Assembly (NCBI GenBank): GCA_947561715.1
Contig: OX387204.1
Coordinates: 7,011,001-7,075,000, forward strand
Length of the DNA stretch: 64,000 nucleotides
Source of the DNA: Ascidia mentula
Lineage: Eukaryota; Chordata; Ascidiacea; Phlebobranchia; Ascidiidae
Direction of reading: 5' to 3'
Shown: positions 50,501 to 62,500 of the stretch, piece by piece
Layout: each line of letters opens with the position of its first letter
Numbering within the stretch: the stretch's first letter is position 1
Translations under genes and position numbers: made by a program
The notes under the pieces: generated by a model
The model's input: the letters and a program-made list of their open reading frames with translations, nothing else
Told to the model about the DNA's origin: nothing
The model's database searches: none

Positions 50501-50991
50501 AAAAATTAACTAGTGAACACTAATTTTAACTGATCATGTACAAAAACAAGTATATATAATAGATTGGAAAGTTTGTTATAGTTTGGCAATCATTAATTGT
50601 GGGGACAATTGGGGCCATATTCATATGTTAATGCATTAGCTAATTTTTATTGCGTAGATTGTTGGTAAGTTTTCGCAATAGTGCGCGGTGGATTTATCCT
50701 ACTTTTTTATGGTCTGAGACTATCTATATGCAAAAAAACCTAAAATGTTTCAGCAAACCGCTACCTTTTAGTTGTTTAGAAATGTTTACAGACAAAAACG
50801 AATTCCAAACAGAAAAATAAACATCCAAAAAAATTCATCAACTTAAGATTTAATGTGGCGAACCAGTCGACAAAATTCAAGCATAATATTCCTTTACCAG
50901 TTATTGTGTAACATGCTTAATAATCGTTAAACTTACCCAGTTGATGACAGGACTGTTCAGCACAATGCTTGCCTAAGTCAGGAAATTCCAT
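47533..50991 (-). CDS. ZFAND2B: AN1-type zinc finger protein, ZFAND2B/AIRAPL type
   Basis: Ubiquitin- and proteasome-associated protein; in vertebrates AIRAPL binds p97/VCP and the proteasome at the ER membrane in protein quality control. Exons: 50937-50991, 50188-50230, 49754-49937, 48716-48876, 48527-48643, 48404-48455, 48223-48278, 47533-47662; 798 nt, 265 aa (human about 257). It starts MEFPDLGKHCAEQSC as in the family. First AN1 finger about residues 10-45 (C10, C15, C25, C28, C33); then VPVCPLCGQPVPVPRGE and GEHIDRDC; second AN1 finger about 100-140 (CSVPKC, CPNCKHNFCLRHRH). Two ubiquitin-interacting motifs follow: SEDEALARALELS and EEKDLALARQLQAEEE. The last four residues, CHVS, form a CaaX-type prenylation box, as reported for vertebrate AIRAPL. 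This separates it from ZFAND2A, which lacks the UIMs. Confidence 0.93.
47826..48151. mobile_element. hAT-type MITE in ZFAND2B intron
   Basis: Starts CAGGGGTCCACAAAT and ends ATTTGCGGACCCCTG, a 15-bp terminal inverted repeat with one mismatch, typical of hAT elements. The flanking octamers AATTAGTT and ATTTAGAT match at 6 of 8 positions, consistent with an aged 8-bp duplication. No transposase ORF. It lies in the intron between the last two coding exons. Confidence 0.7.
49133..49453 (-). CDS. Possible nested single-exon ORF, 106 aa
   Basis: An uninterrupted ATG-to-stop ORF in the third ZFAND2B intron, on the same strand. It encodes a basic N-terminus (RRIRTNGIPIRQIQRPVRML) followed by two hydrophobic stretches (about residues 47-62, LFSSVIGLVSITFG, and 83-100, TLLTTCLVLLLTRLL), so it could be a small membrane protein. 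ATTAAA elements follow the stop within 60 nt. I do not recognise a family. Alternatives are an alternative terminal exon of the host gene or chance. Confidence 0.35.
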   Translation of the reverse strand: MSTITMDRRIRTNGIPIRQIQRPVRMLRSRQVRYRPPKSGLFSSVIGLVSITFGSALKNVQAYFQMLRIFTEPYKDIWPGTLLTTCLVLLLTRLLSEIFLKVCTTL

Positions 50992-51145
50992 GATTATCCT
51001 TCAGGTCAAGTTGAGAATAAAATTCCTATCAAATATGTACTATTTCTCCGCTTGTTTTTCTGAATACAATAACAAAAATATTTGTATTTTCGCCCTGATC
51101 AAAACCTGCTAAAAGAAAACTAATACTCAGTCACCAGGTTCCCGG

Positions 51146-52000
51146 CAGTGTTGCCAGGTAAAATTTTCTAAAACCGCCCAACGCCTTGTCAAAACTAGCC
51201 CAAAAACCGCCCAAACAAGAAATTTCTGAAACAAGCCCAAAACCAGCCCAATTTTACTCTGACTTAGCTTGAAATCGACAACTGTTAGTGAATTGTCGCA
51301 CTCGTTAGCTTTAACCTACCGCGGTTACGTTTTTTCACATTTGGTTCTGACCATGGCGCTACCTATTACGTTTTCTTTAATTGCAAGGAGCATTAATACA
51401 TAGCAAAAACATTGCTATATTTGATGAATTTGGGTCATAATATAACTGAAACTAACAACTTTAAAAAACGCAATCAATTAAAACATGTATTTTTACAACT
51501 ACAAAATCTCGTACATCTGTATTCCGTAGTTTCGTCATACGCAAAACGTGGAAGCTGTGAGCATAGTGGCAAAAAAATTTACACACTACGAAAGACCTCT
51601 TGACTGCATTGTTTCCTCAAGCAATCCTTAGTTCATTAGTTACTATATTTTTTAAAATTGTTTGCAAAAATAACATTTTCTCCGCGCCATTGCTGCTTTG
51701 CAAAAACGACTCCAGTTGCATGGTTCAAGTTTCTGTCGCACCCACCCACCCACTGCGTGTTTCTCTGAACGCATTATTACTCTCTGCGCCGTACGATTGT
51801 TTCGTTTGTCGGGAAATGAACGCATTGGTTTACTCTTGGTATGAGACATTATAGTGCCAGAATGCGTGATTATAGGGGTTGAAAATGTCATTGGCGAACC
51901 CGCCCAATAAACCGCAACCCGCAACTCGTAAAAATAACCCGCAACTCGATGTTGAAAACCAGCCCAATTGGGCGGGAATACCGCCACCCTGGCAACCCTG
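51146..52000. mobile_element. hAT-type non-autonomous element, 855 bp
   Basis: Begins CAGTGTTGCCAGGT and ends ACCCTGGCAACCCTG, imperfect terminal inverted repeats. A perfect 8-bp target duplication GTTCCCGG flanks it (51138-51145, 52001-52008). Sub-terminal CCCAA/GCCC-rich repeats (AACCGCCCAA, ACCAGCCCAA, CCCGCAACTCG) occur at both ends. ORFs inside are short and unlike hAT transposase. It inserted about 150 bp upstream of the ZFAND2B start codon, so it may touch that gene's 5' UTR or promoter. Confidence 0.9.
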
Positions 52001-52100
52001 GTTCCCGGCTATTTTCCAACAATACGATTGTTCTCGAAAATTGCTGCGTCATGTCACATGACTACACATTGTAAACGATTACTCATTGTATATTATTGTA

Positions 52101-52484
52101 CCGTATTTTACGGACCATAAAGCGCACCCGATTATAAGGCGCACTGTCAATAAATTGCTTTGATTAGTTTTTTGTTCATACATAAGGCGCACCGGGCTAT
52201 AGAACGCAACGTATTTTAAGGAGTATGGGTTACCGTATAAAGCTCATTAAACAAAAACTTGTTACGTAATAAATGTAAGCAAGTCACAATAGTATGAATA
52301 TCACAGTTGCTAGTTGCTTTTACCGTAGTTTATTGTGTAAGACGGTGGTTTATTTATAATAGTATCGGTACTGGTTTTGAGTGTAGGCAATAAAGCACTA
52401 CTTGATCCATACATTAGGCGCACGATCAATTTATAAGGAAAAAAAAAAGGATTTAAGTTGCGCCTTATGGTCCGTAAAATACGG
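52101..52484. mobile_element. MITE with perfect 20-bp TIRs
   Basis: Starts CCGTATTTTACGGACCATAA and ends with its exact reverse complement; TA dinucleotides flank both sides (52099-52100, 52485-52486), compatible with a 2-bp TA target duplication. The sub-terminal motif AAGGCGCAC recurs in both halves. No coding capacity. End sequences of this kind are common in animal genomes; the superfamily is not assigned here. Confidence 0.85.
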
Positions 52485-52723
52485 TAGTTAACTAGTCTCG
52501 ACTATCATTTTGAAATATTTTTGCCAAAAAAATATAAATCTATTTTATATACAACCAAAAAATAAAAAAAATTTCAAACATATCGAAATATCACTGCACC
52601 TAGTGTGAATTATTTGCTAATGATAACGGCTTACATTTCACTGAAAATGGAAAATAGACTTGCACAGTATAGTTTTTCATGTCTCACAGTACCTTAACCC
52701 ACACTATAAATCACGCTCAATAT

Positions 52724-52729
52724 TTTATT
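52724..52729 (-). terminator. Candidate polyadenylation signal of the JIP gene
   Basis: AATAAA on the minus strand (plus TTTATT) about 870 nt after the JIP stop codon. The 52730-53591 stretch holds no recognisable gene and would be the 3' UTR. Confidence 0.35.
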
Positions 52730-53591
52730 CAATTGTGCCTCGAACACCAGCTTTTACAGAAGAACAAAACATGCTAGACTGTCTGAAAGAAAAACAACCA
52801 AGAACAAGTAAATGGAACAACAAAATTTAACAAGTGATAAAACTCAATACAATTGCACAATTATAACATTTGCGAGTCCTATGCAACAGATCCACAGTTC
52901 CACAGTTCTTTGCAATAATAAAAAGGCCAAGGGAATGTTGACAATCCTATCTCTTTGCATAATTTGTTAACCTTCTAACGTTTGCTGGTTGATATTAATT
53001 GTACATGTATGACGTTATTTAATGTCCACTCAATTCGTGTATTGTTACAAATGCATTTAAGGTAAACTTCTACATTGACAGGCTGTGTTTGATAATACTG
53101 TTCAAAATTGCATGAAATCATAAACATCTTTGATATATACAATTGTACAACCACACTTACAACATGTATGACACAGAGTCGAGTAAAAGCAGTGAAAGGT
53201 CATTTTCTGTCACATACCTCAAAGTATTAGCACACAAAATATGTTATGTGTTCTACTTAATAAAGAAACTGCTATTTGTTTGTCTCAAAAACATGAATAT
53301 GGCAATGGAAACACATATGGGAGTTTCACTAAAATGTTATAACTCACGGAGGTATTGTTGATCTAATGCTTTGGTTGCTACAGAGGAATATTATAGATTT
53401 CTTAAAAGATAAAAATCAACAAAAAAGATTACCAACATTTTTAGTTATAATGCTGTAATTGTACTCACTAATCACTTTACCAGAAATTCCAAACAGCTGG
53501 GCCTGAGACAATTTACATTAAAACAAGTTACCGCAAATGCGCATGCATCAATCGCCCCCCAAATTTATCCTGTTAAGGCAAGAGTCAAAAT

Positions 53592-56500
53592 CTAAGATGA
53601 AGTCAATTGCCACACAATAATGTGACTATTTTGTAGTGTCGAATGCTCAGTTCTTTTCTCACTCGGTGAGATTGCTCCAAGGTCGCCCATACGGAAATCA
53701 ACATAACCTTCACCCCCACTAATGACAAGTGTTCCATCCGAGTCTGTATTGAACTTCACTGGAGAAGAGCTTATGGTTGTATGTGAATATGGTGTTGATT
53801 GTGTAACACAACCTAAACAATAGGGTTTGGTGTTACCAAGAATCAGAGAAATACAACTGAGCTGTACACATTGTGCAAAATCAAAGATTGAATTGTTACT
53901 TTAATCACTACAGCAACAATAATGAAATCACTTGTTCGGAACTAATTTAACATTTTCTGTATCACAAACTGTTTGATGCAAAAATATACTTTCAAATTAT
54001 CTGGCAGCATTGGAAGGTTGAGACCTATGTTGTGCAGGATTGTTTAATAAGTATATTCCCAACCTGGGACAGCAATAAAGAACTTCACTGCATCGCGGTA
54101 ACCATGGAAGCTGAGTTGTGCATTTGCCATGGAACAGTAAGGGATAAAAGTGCCTGGCATCACTTTGTCATTGACTGGATCGCTGTAAACTCTAATGACT
54201 CCACCAGGGCGTTCGGTGTTTTTGATCGTAGTGGACATCACAGCACTTGAACAAACTCCCTTGGAACCTAAATCATTAAACCACAATCATATTGTCAGAA
54301 AACCAGCTTAGGTTGTAAGAAAATCATATTTTTACAAACTACTGAAGATTATTTTTCAAGTTTTTTGCTTACTTTCTTCATTTGTTGAACCGACTCCGCT
54401 AACTGGAAAACAACTATGATCACCCTTGATTCTTCCCTGCAAATTCATCCCTGGATAAATCAAACTCAAATCATGCCAGAAGAAAACACAAAATAACTGC
54501 AAGCACACCTTTCATGTGTTTTAGTTTCATTTTCAACCTCTTTCCTGACTTTTTTGACAGCTTCAATGTTCTAAACTCTTCACATCCTTTCATTGGACTA
54601 TTACCTAACCTTTGTTCTCGGCACATGCACCTGTCTCCTGTTGTGTCAGTATCAGAAATATCCTTTTCACATACAAGGCATTTCATTTTGGCAACACCAC
54701 ATCTTGCAATGGTGTTCTGATGCCTAATACAGTTCCGCCTTTGTAAGGATGCTGAAGATCTTGGTTTCAACCAAACATCTTTCCTTTCTGACAAGTAAAA
54801 CATCCTTCTGATTCATTTAATTGCAAAAAAACTGCCAGTGTTAAACTTTCTTTCTGACTGGTTGTTTGACATCACTGTCAATGGAAATGTCTTTAAATAC
54901 TGGGGAAAACATTTACCTTCTGATAATGGAACAGACATAACCACCCCATTTCCAGTACCTATCCACAAGCGGTGGTTGGCAATCATCAAGGAAGTAATTC
55001 TGTAAAAAATTCAATTTTTGAAAACTGCTGGTCAATATTAAATCACACACATATGTTTCCGCAAACAAGGATACAACTATATCTCTGGTTTGAGTATATT
55101 TAAATCATTTTAAAACAAATGGTATTGTGGAAGTAAAAAATCAAAATACATGAGCATTAAAGAAAGGGGACAATCTTCCACAAATATTTCCTGTTTAGGG
55201 CCATAAGCTTCTTTTGTATTTATACCTTACGAAAGAGAATCCCAGCTTTCCAGACCCAAGGACCTTGCTCACATATGGTTCAATATCAACATCCTGCAGA
55301 TGTTGTTGCGTCCTTGCATGGTAGAGACGAACAGTAGAATCAAGTCTGATTGAAACCCAAACCCCATCACCGGCCCAAGCTAACTGACGAACTTGTGATT
55401 CCCTTCTTGGATGGGCATCAAAAGTTTTCTGTGAATACACTAGGGTTTGTAAAAACTATTTATTTTATCCTGAAAAAAGTCTTTTACGCAAGCTGCTGGA
55501 TTGTAATTTGATTTTGTAAGCAATTGCAGCATATATATGCTTGTAACTAACTTCAATTCTCATTGACTTGGGATCCACTATGTGTATTCTGTTTCTGTAG
55601 CCACACCACACACGATCATACACAACAGTCATGCATCGAATGGAATGATGAGGACGGCCAAGATCCAAAAGGTAATAATTTGATAGATCCCATACCCCAT
55701 CTGTCAGTAATAAACATGAATGAAAACTACTCTCAGCTTGTGGTTATGTTAAATTTACCATTGTCACGGTGAAATATTGCCACAGTGCCATCAGCCAGGC
55801 CAGCAAACGCTCTTCCATTCACATGTACTATTGCAAGAACAGAATCTTTGAGTCTAATCTTGTGTAGGCATTTGCTCCAATTGGTCATCGCTGAATGGAC
55901 ATAGATGCTGAAAAGAACATTTGCACAGGAACATATTATTATCATTATGTACAAATAAACCACACAAAATGAAATAAACAATTTAAGCAAATTGCCTAAA
56001 TGTTGGACTTACCAGCCATTTTGTGAACCAAGCCACATAGTTGGTTGCAGACTGGCACTACGAACAGACGCGATGTTATCACATCGGACAGTTTCTTCAT
56101 CCAGAGTGACACCAGGGCCCGCAAAGTCACATGTGGGAGTCTGTACCTTCTCCAATCCTCCTATCTCCTGGTTTAAAACACTTTGTTGTACTACATAGAA
56201 ATTGACACTTGTCAATTAGCACAATTGAAGCATTATTTTAAGCAGTACCTTCTCTTGTGCCACATTTTCAGTTTTGTCTTTTGCATCTGCAGTTGACTGT
56301 GTGGTTTTACCAACTTCGGTGGATGGCTGATTTATTTCAAGCATGCTGTCACCTAAAAAGTGTATTTGCATTAAACACTTGAACAGTTATGAATAATGTA
56401 ATGTATTTTAGCATCTAGGAATACCTCCACTGGTGTACAATGAATCAGCTTCCTCCTCATTTGGGCTAATGTAATCTTCCTCAACTGCACCTAGCAGGAA

Positions 56501-59500
56501 AAGGCAGATTAGAATAATAAGTATTTCAGGTGGGTAGGTTCAAAATTCTTGAAGCAAATAATTCTAAATATGAAGCCATGCTTACCAGCAGACCTATAAG
56601 TTTGGCTTTCATATTTAGAAGTATTTTATATGTTTGACAAATGATATCACACATGTTTCAAAAAATGCATTTGAAGAAAAACTAGCATTCAGATAAACAA
56701 TAAACATAATAAACAAAAGGTAATGATCACCAAAATATCACGGCTATCGAGTCGGACAACTGTGATTTGACATGAAAACAATTACAAGTGTATTAAATAC
56801 GCCAATCACTTCTTTCCTATTTATATAAATTTTCCCAAATTTTTTTGGGAAATCCGAGCCACTTTACCAACTTCATAGTACTAGTTGAACATTCTAGTTC
56901 TCAAGCTCTGTTGTATATACCTGGCACACTTGTGATACAAAGAATGTGTGTGTCACTTGAACCAATGGTAAACTTCTCAATGCACCGATTGGGTTCCCGT
57001 GCATCCACAATGCTCACTTCACTTCCCTTTGAGCTGGAATTTGACTTGGCATCATCGGATACAAGCCAAACGTGGGATGAAACACACTCACGACGTTCGC
57101 TGTCTGATCGTATTTTCTGCTGTTGAGATTCAAGCTCCTGGGATTAGTGGCAATATACAAAATTGCACCACTGGACAAAATGCTTGGAATTTTTGAGCAA
57201 TTTGATTTTAATAAAAACATATGAATTTCAAATAAATCAAATAATTTTTTTTCTACAATTTCTCTAAAAAGTTGAAAAAACAACTATTGGGTCAAGAAAA
57301 TATTGTATTAAATTATTCATTTGGTTGTAATGGAACACCATAATATGTTCAAAAAGGCAGAAACTACTGGAATAAATTTAGTCACACAACAATTTATCTA
57401 TCAGAGCCCAATAAGGAACAAACAAACCTCATTGAGTTGCTTTACGTCCAGAGATTGGTTTTGAACAACTTCCTGAAAACCAGATTCATCTTTTGGACCA
57501 GATTGTTCCGGGTAAAACACACTCCCTGTACCAATCATGGAACCACCATTTTGGGTTCTGGCATTTGAAATATTTACTGAGGTTGCACACCACACCTAAT
57601 AGAAAGAGTATGTTTATCCCAAAAGGAGAACACCATCGTCAAAAAACACTAGTGTAGATCAAATTGTGAAAAAAAGAGACAGTGTAACATATGTATGCCA
57701 TAACAACATTCCTGGGAAAATGTCCCCCAAACCTTTCGAGGCTGATGTGTAGCTTCATAACATGTGTATATTTTGGATAATATACGTAGAGTAAACATGT
57801 GTAAATGATATAACTGTGGTTCTAGCTACTATTGTGGCACAGCTACCTAACAGTACCACATGTTGAAAAATTCATGGTAAAAGTCAGACAGATATTTTGC
57901 AAGATCAAGTATACCTTCATGTTCGGCTCTTGGTCTTGGATTGGGCCACAGTAGACTGGCACTGGCACCGTTCTTCCACCTTCCTTTGGAGTTGCAGGTG
58001 TGTTTGGCAAGCTCCAACCACATGCCTATCACAATAAATTGTTATCTGGTTGAAAAAATCATTGCAATTGTGAATACTAATTTTCTGTCAGCATAGATTT
58101 CAATCCAAGGTGACTTTCAAGCAGGCCAATTGAAAGGCAAATAAATTATGTAGTGGGCCTATTTATAAACAAATACAATTTTATAATCCTGGCTTGCATG
58201 CTCATGTCATGTAATTATTAATTGATGGTGATGTCACACACTAAAGTCCTCAGGGAGAGGTGTGATGTTTGTCACCAACCTGAAGACGGCTGTTTTCTGA
58301 AAGTCGTGGAGTTTCTCTCTTTGCTATATCTTTGCTTGGGCTGTAAAAGCAGATATGTAAAGCATCACTGCAAATAAACTCAAATGACGTACATTGATTT
58401 GACCAAATAAAATAATCAGAAATTAATTTGCATCAGTTTCACTTTCAATACAAGGCATCTGTTGTGATAGTTGTTGTATGATAGTAAAATTAGCCTTTGT
58501 AAAAGTATAAATATATATAAAAACAACTATTTTTTTGTTTCAGTTGCATAACATTAAACCAAATACACAGGTTATAGATGAAATCAGTCACCCACTGCCC
58601 AAGGCAGCCAAAGGCAATCAATAAATGAAATAAATCAATGCTGGATTGCACACAATGCACAAACAGCACAGCAGAATTAGTATGTTACATCAAAACAGTA
58701 TCACCCGGATTCTGCTTTACTTTTGGTTTGTTTTTTTGACAAAAAAAAATTGTAGAAATATAAAACTAAAAAAAGACTAAAAACAGTGAGTAGGTGAAAA
58801 AAAAAGGATTTACGTTATTAAAACAAATTCAGTAGTTTATTTATTGCATTCAAAACCATGCTGAAATTAGATTGCTTGCAAAACCTTTTCTTATTCTTAG
58901 CTGCTGTATCAACAATAAATGATACAGTTGGTGTCTTTTGCATCATTCTGTAAATCAACTTCCATTAACATTAAACACCTTGGGGCACTGGAACTTAAAA
59001 ATTGGCCATTAAACAACCAAGACAGTCCACTTATCAACCTAAAACTGAGCTGTATAGGTCAGGTCTCAATAAGGTAATGAACAAACAAAAATTTTGGCTA
59101 GAAATTGCTTTCATATGCGTCCAATTTTGTAATACCATTCAGTTACATCAGTCTTTTCGCACATTAGTATTAAGTCACATCACAATATACTACAGATGTA
59201 AATGCCAGAAGCACACCATGTACACATACAACAAAGCTTGTTTGGACATTCACAGGCACTCACCGATTGTCTTCTGTAATGTTTAACAACATATTCTTCT
59301 TAGTTTGCAACTTAAGCGAAGCCCTAAGTGCCAGCATGGAGATAAACAAACAAAGTGTGTTAGGTGATGAAAACCACCCCAATAAAAATAGTTTTGATGT
59401 ATGTCAATACTCGGGGACTGCACTATTGCTTGTACAAATGGATAACTTTCCCTTTAATTCTCATTAATCCAGTGAATTCAGCAAAACAACATTCACCAAT

Positions 59501-62500
59501 TGCTCATAGCCAAAATAGAATAATAAATAGGTAACACCTTAACCCCAAACATTCGATCAATCCGCCATTACATGTTAAGATTTAAACTAAATAGACAACA
59601 GGTATTAGAACATGTATTTGAATACCCTTAGGCTCAAAATATTATGTGTTACATAAATAATGTAAGTGAGGCAATGATGTAATATTAAGTAAGACATAAT
59701 TTTTTTCACAATAACACATAAATTTTAAAATTCTAAAAAAAAATGAAGCACATACAAACATACCATTCACAACACAAGGAAACTGTGTTACATCAAAAGC
59801 AGGTGATGCCATAACAAAAAAATATATGTTTAACACACTTACGCTTCACGGAGATTGTCGATCGTTGGGGACTTTCCATATAGTGAGGCAGTGCTGCTTC
59901 GCGAGCGGGGTATGATTTTTGTAGTGGAAGCATTGTAAGCCATGCTGAGACCATATTCACTGGTTGCTGTTGTACGTCTTAGCTGTCGGGGTGGTTCTGG
60001 GGATGGTTGCTGATTGGTGTTTTCACCGTTGGCATTTGAGGTGAAGAGACGACTAAAACTGAGTATGCAAATGTTTTGTTACAAGCTCTTCCAGTCCAAT
60101 CAGATAAGTTGGTAAGTTTATGTCAATTTCAGTATGGACAAAAATATTTTTAATAAAGCGACTAGAACCTGCAAAACAATTCTATATAACCTACATTGGT
60201 ACAGGAAAACGGGGGCCACAGATTTTGCTTGAAAGATTCATGGACTGCATTTACATTGTAGTATATTATAATGCAACCAAAAGTGTTTCACTGTAAATAA
60301 TGTGACATTGTGTACAAAGTGCCCAATAAAACCGTTTTTATGGCAAAACTTGGCAACCAGCATGCATAAAACAAATATATTGATTTTGTGTGGCAATGAT
60401 AAGCGTTTGGCTTCAACTATGTAGAGTTTGCTTACAATTGAAAAATGGAGGACTTGTTTTTGTTCTTGTTCTGATTTAGCTCAGTGTTGTTCTTTGATGC
60501 TCTCAGAGTTTCTGTCCATCTAACAGCTTCTTGCAACTCCATCAATCGCTCCTTGTACTGATTTCGCTCCATGAGAACGCGAGCCATCTCTACTCGTGTA
60601 AAGCGCTTGCGCTGAGACATAGGCACAATATCCTGGGCAAAACAATATTTGGTTGACATTAAAACACTGGTTGAAAACAATCACATGTTACAGTAATTTT
60701 TCAACGAAAAAAAAACACTTTTTGTTTCTCAAAGTTTTGAGCTGAAAGTAAGTTTGCTGAAAAATGTAAATAACATGCACATCCAGCTACCTGGATACAT
60801 AACTTAAAGATATAGGCACATACTTCTTCATCTGATTGTTTGGATATTGAATTTCTTGCACTTCCCACAGCCACATTTTCCAGTTCCTGCTGCACACGAG
60901 CAAGTTGCTTTTCAAGTTCCTTCTGTTTTTCCTGTAATTCCGTTCTGCCCTTTTCCGAAGTTTTAAGTTCTTCCCTTTAGGTGGAGGTTGCAAGTTTGTT
61001 ACCAAGTTCACAATTTGTTGTTAAAGCTGACAGACATATTATTAACTTAAATAGAGTCCTTCCCCAGAGAACTGAGAAAACCACTTGTTTACAACTATGT
61101 TTACAACCATACAATAGGTAAAACAAGCAAGATCTTTTGTTTTATTTGGCACACTGTTTACTAGTATTCCAAGAATATTATCTTACGCAAATATATAAAA
61201 TTGTTATACAAATCTGATGTAACTGGTTGCTAACAATTTTTAAAAGGCAATAAGAATAGGTTATTTCAGGTAAATGTGTGGTTTACAAAAAATCATGTTT
61301 TTGTTTACTTGAGTAGTGCATGCTGGTTGGTCAGCTGGTCGACTTGCTGAATGAGGTCATCTTTGACAACGTTGAGAGCATTTTTAGTTTCCATGAGTTT
61401 ATGGTTCTCTTGAATAAGATTCTCCACCTCTTTGCTCATACCTTTGAATGTATACAGTGTTTTCTCTTCGACAAGATTCAATTAAAGTCTCCGTACAATA
61501 CAAAGCATGCTTTTGGGAAATAAAAACTATGCCACCAAGAAAAGCATGTTGGACAAAAACTGTGATAATTAGTTTTGAAGTTCACAACAAGGCCAATGAT
61601 ACTATCAATAAATTGAACTGTTCAGTTTGAACAGTTTCCAGAACATAAATTGTTGTGTTACGAATAACAACAATATTTGCATCACCACAATATTGATTGT
61701 TATTACATTTGGCCACAGGAAACCTGCAACATCTAAACATCTGAGACAAAGACAATATGAAGAAAAACACTTCAACTCAAATTTTACCAAAACAATTGAC
61801 TAAATCCAAATCCTGCTGCAGACTTCCAGGCAAAGCCTTAGAGGCATCATACATTGCTGTCGATAGGTAAAGTACTTGTTGTTTTGTAAAATGAAATGAG
61901 AACATACTATAAAATTAAGCCACATACCAAGAATGTCGGCCCCTTCATCTACATCATCCAGGTCTTGTTGTGACATTTCTGCAAACAGGGAACTGGCATT
62001 TGTGTTCTGGGTTGTTTCAAATGCTACATTCTCAATTCCGGTGCTGCAAAGTTAAAAGAAAAGTATTAACGCTAGTAGTAGGCTACATCAGTGCTGCTGA
62101 AGCTTTTTCAGTAATGTTCACCCCTCCTGAAATGCGCTTCACCTTAAAGTATGGATGGTATGACTGCTAACCTGATGATTTATAATGTTAGCTGGACTAA
62201 AAATTTATATCAAAAGATACTTTTTATTCACCCTTGAAAAAAATCATTCAGACTTGGGTAAGCCATGCACCTGGCTAAGGAAGGCTGCAATACATGATAA
62301 TTAATTAATTACGTTTCCAATTCCTTCTGAGTTTCTTGTGCATCAGTGCCATCCGGATCTGGTCTATCCAACTCCAATTCTCCATTCTGAAGAATTTCCT
62401 TTACTTCCTCACTGACCCATCCAACACCATCACTTTCACCTGATGGTGTGCCCACATCTGCACAATCAGGTAAAAAATGTGACTCCATTTGTTAACAGTG

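Noticed and set aside
57847..58032. Minus ORF reading through 57915-58025 in a frame with [10 protein letters not shown]
   Set aside because: Another frame of the same exon gives ACGWSLP and PVPVYCGP, which match the JIP family and join in phase.
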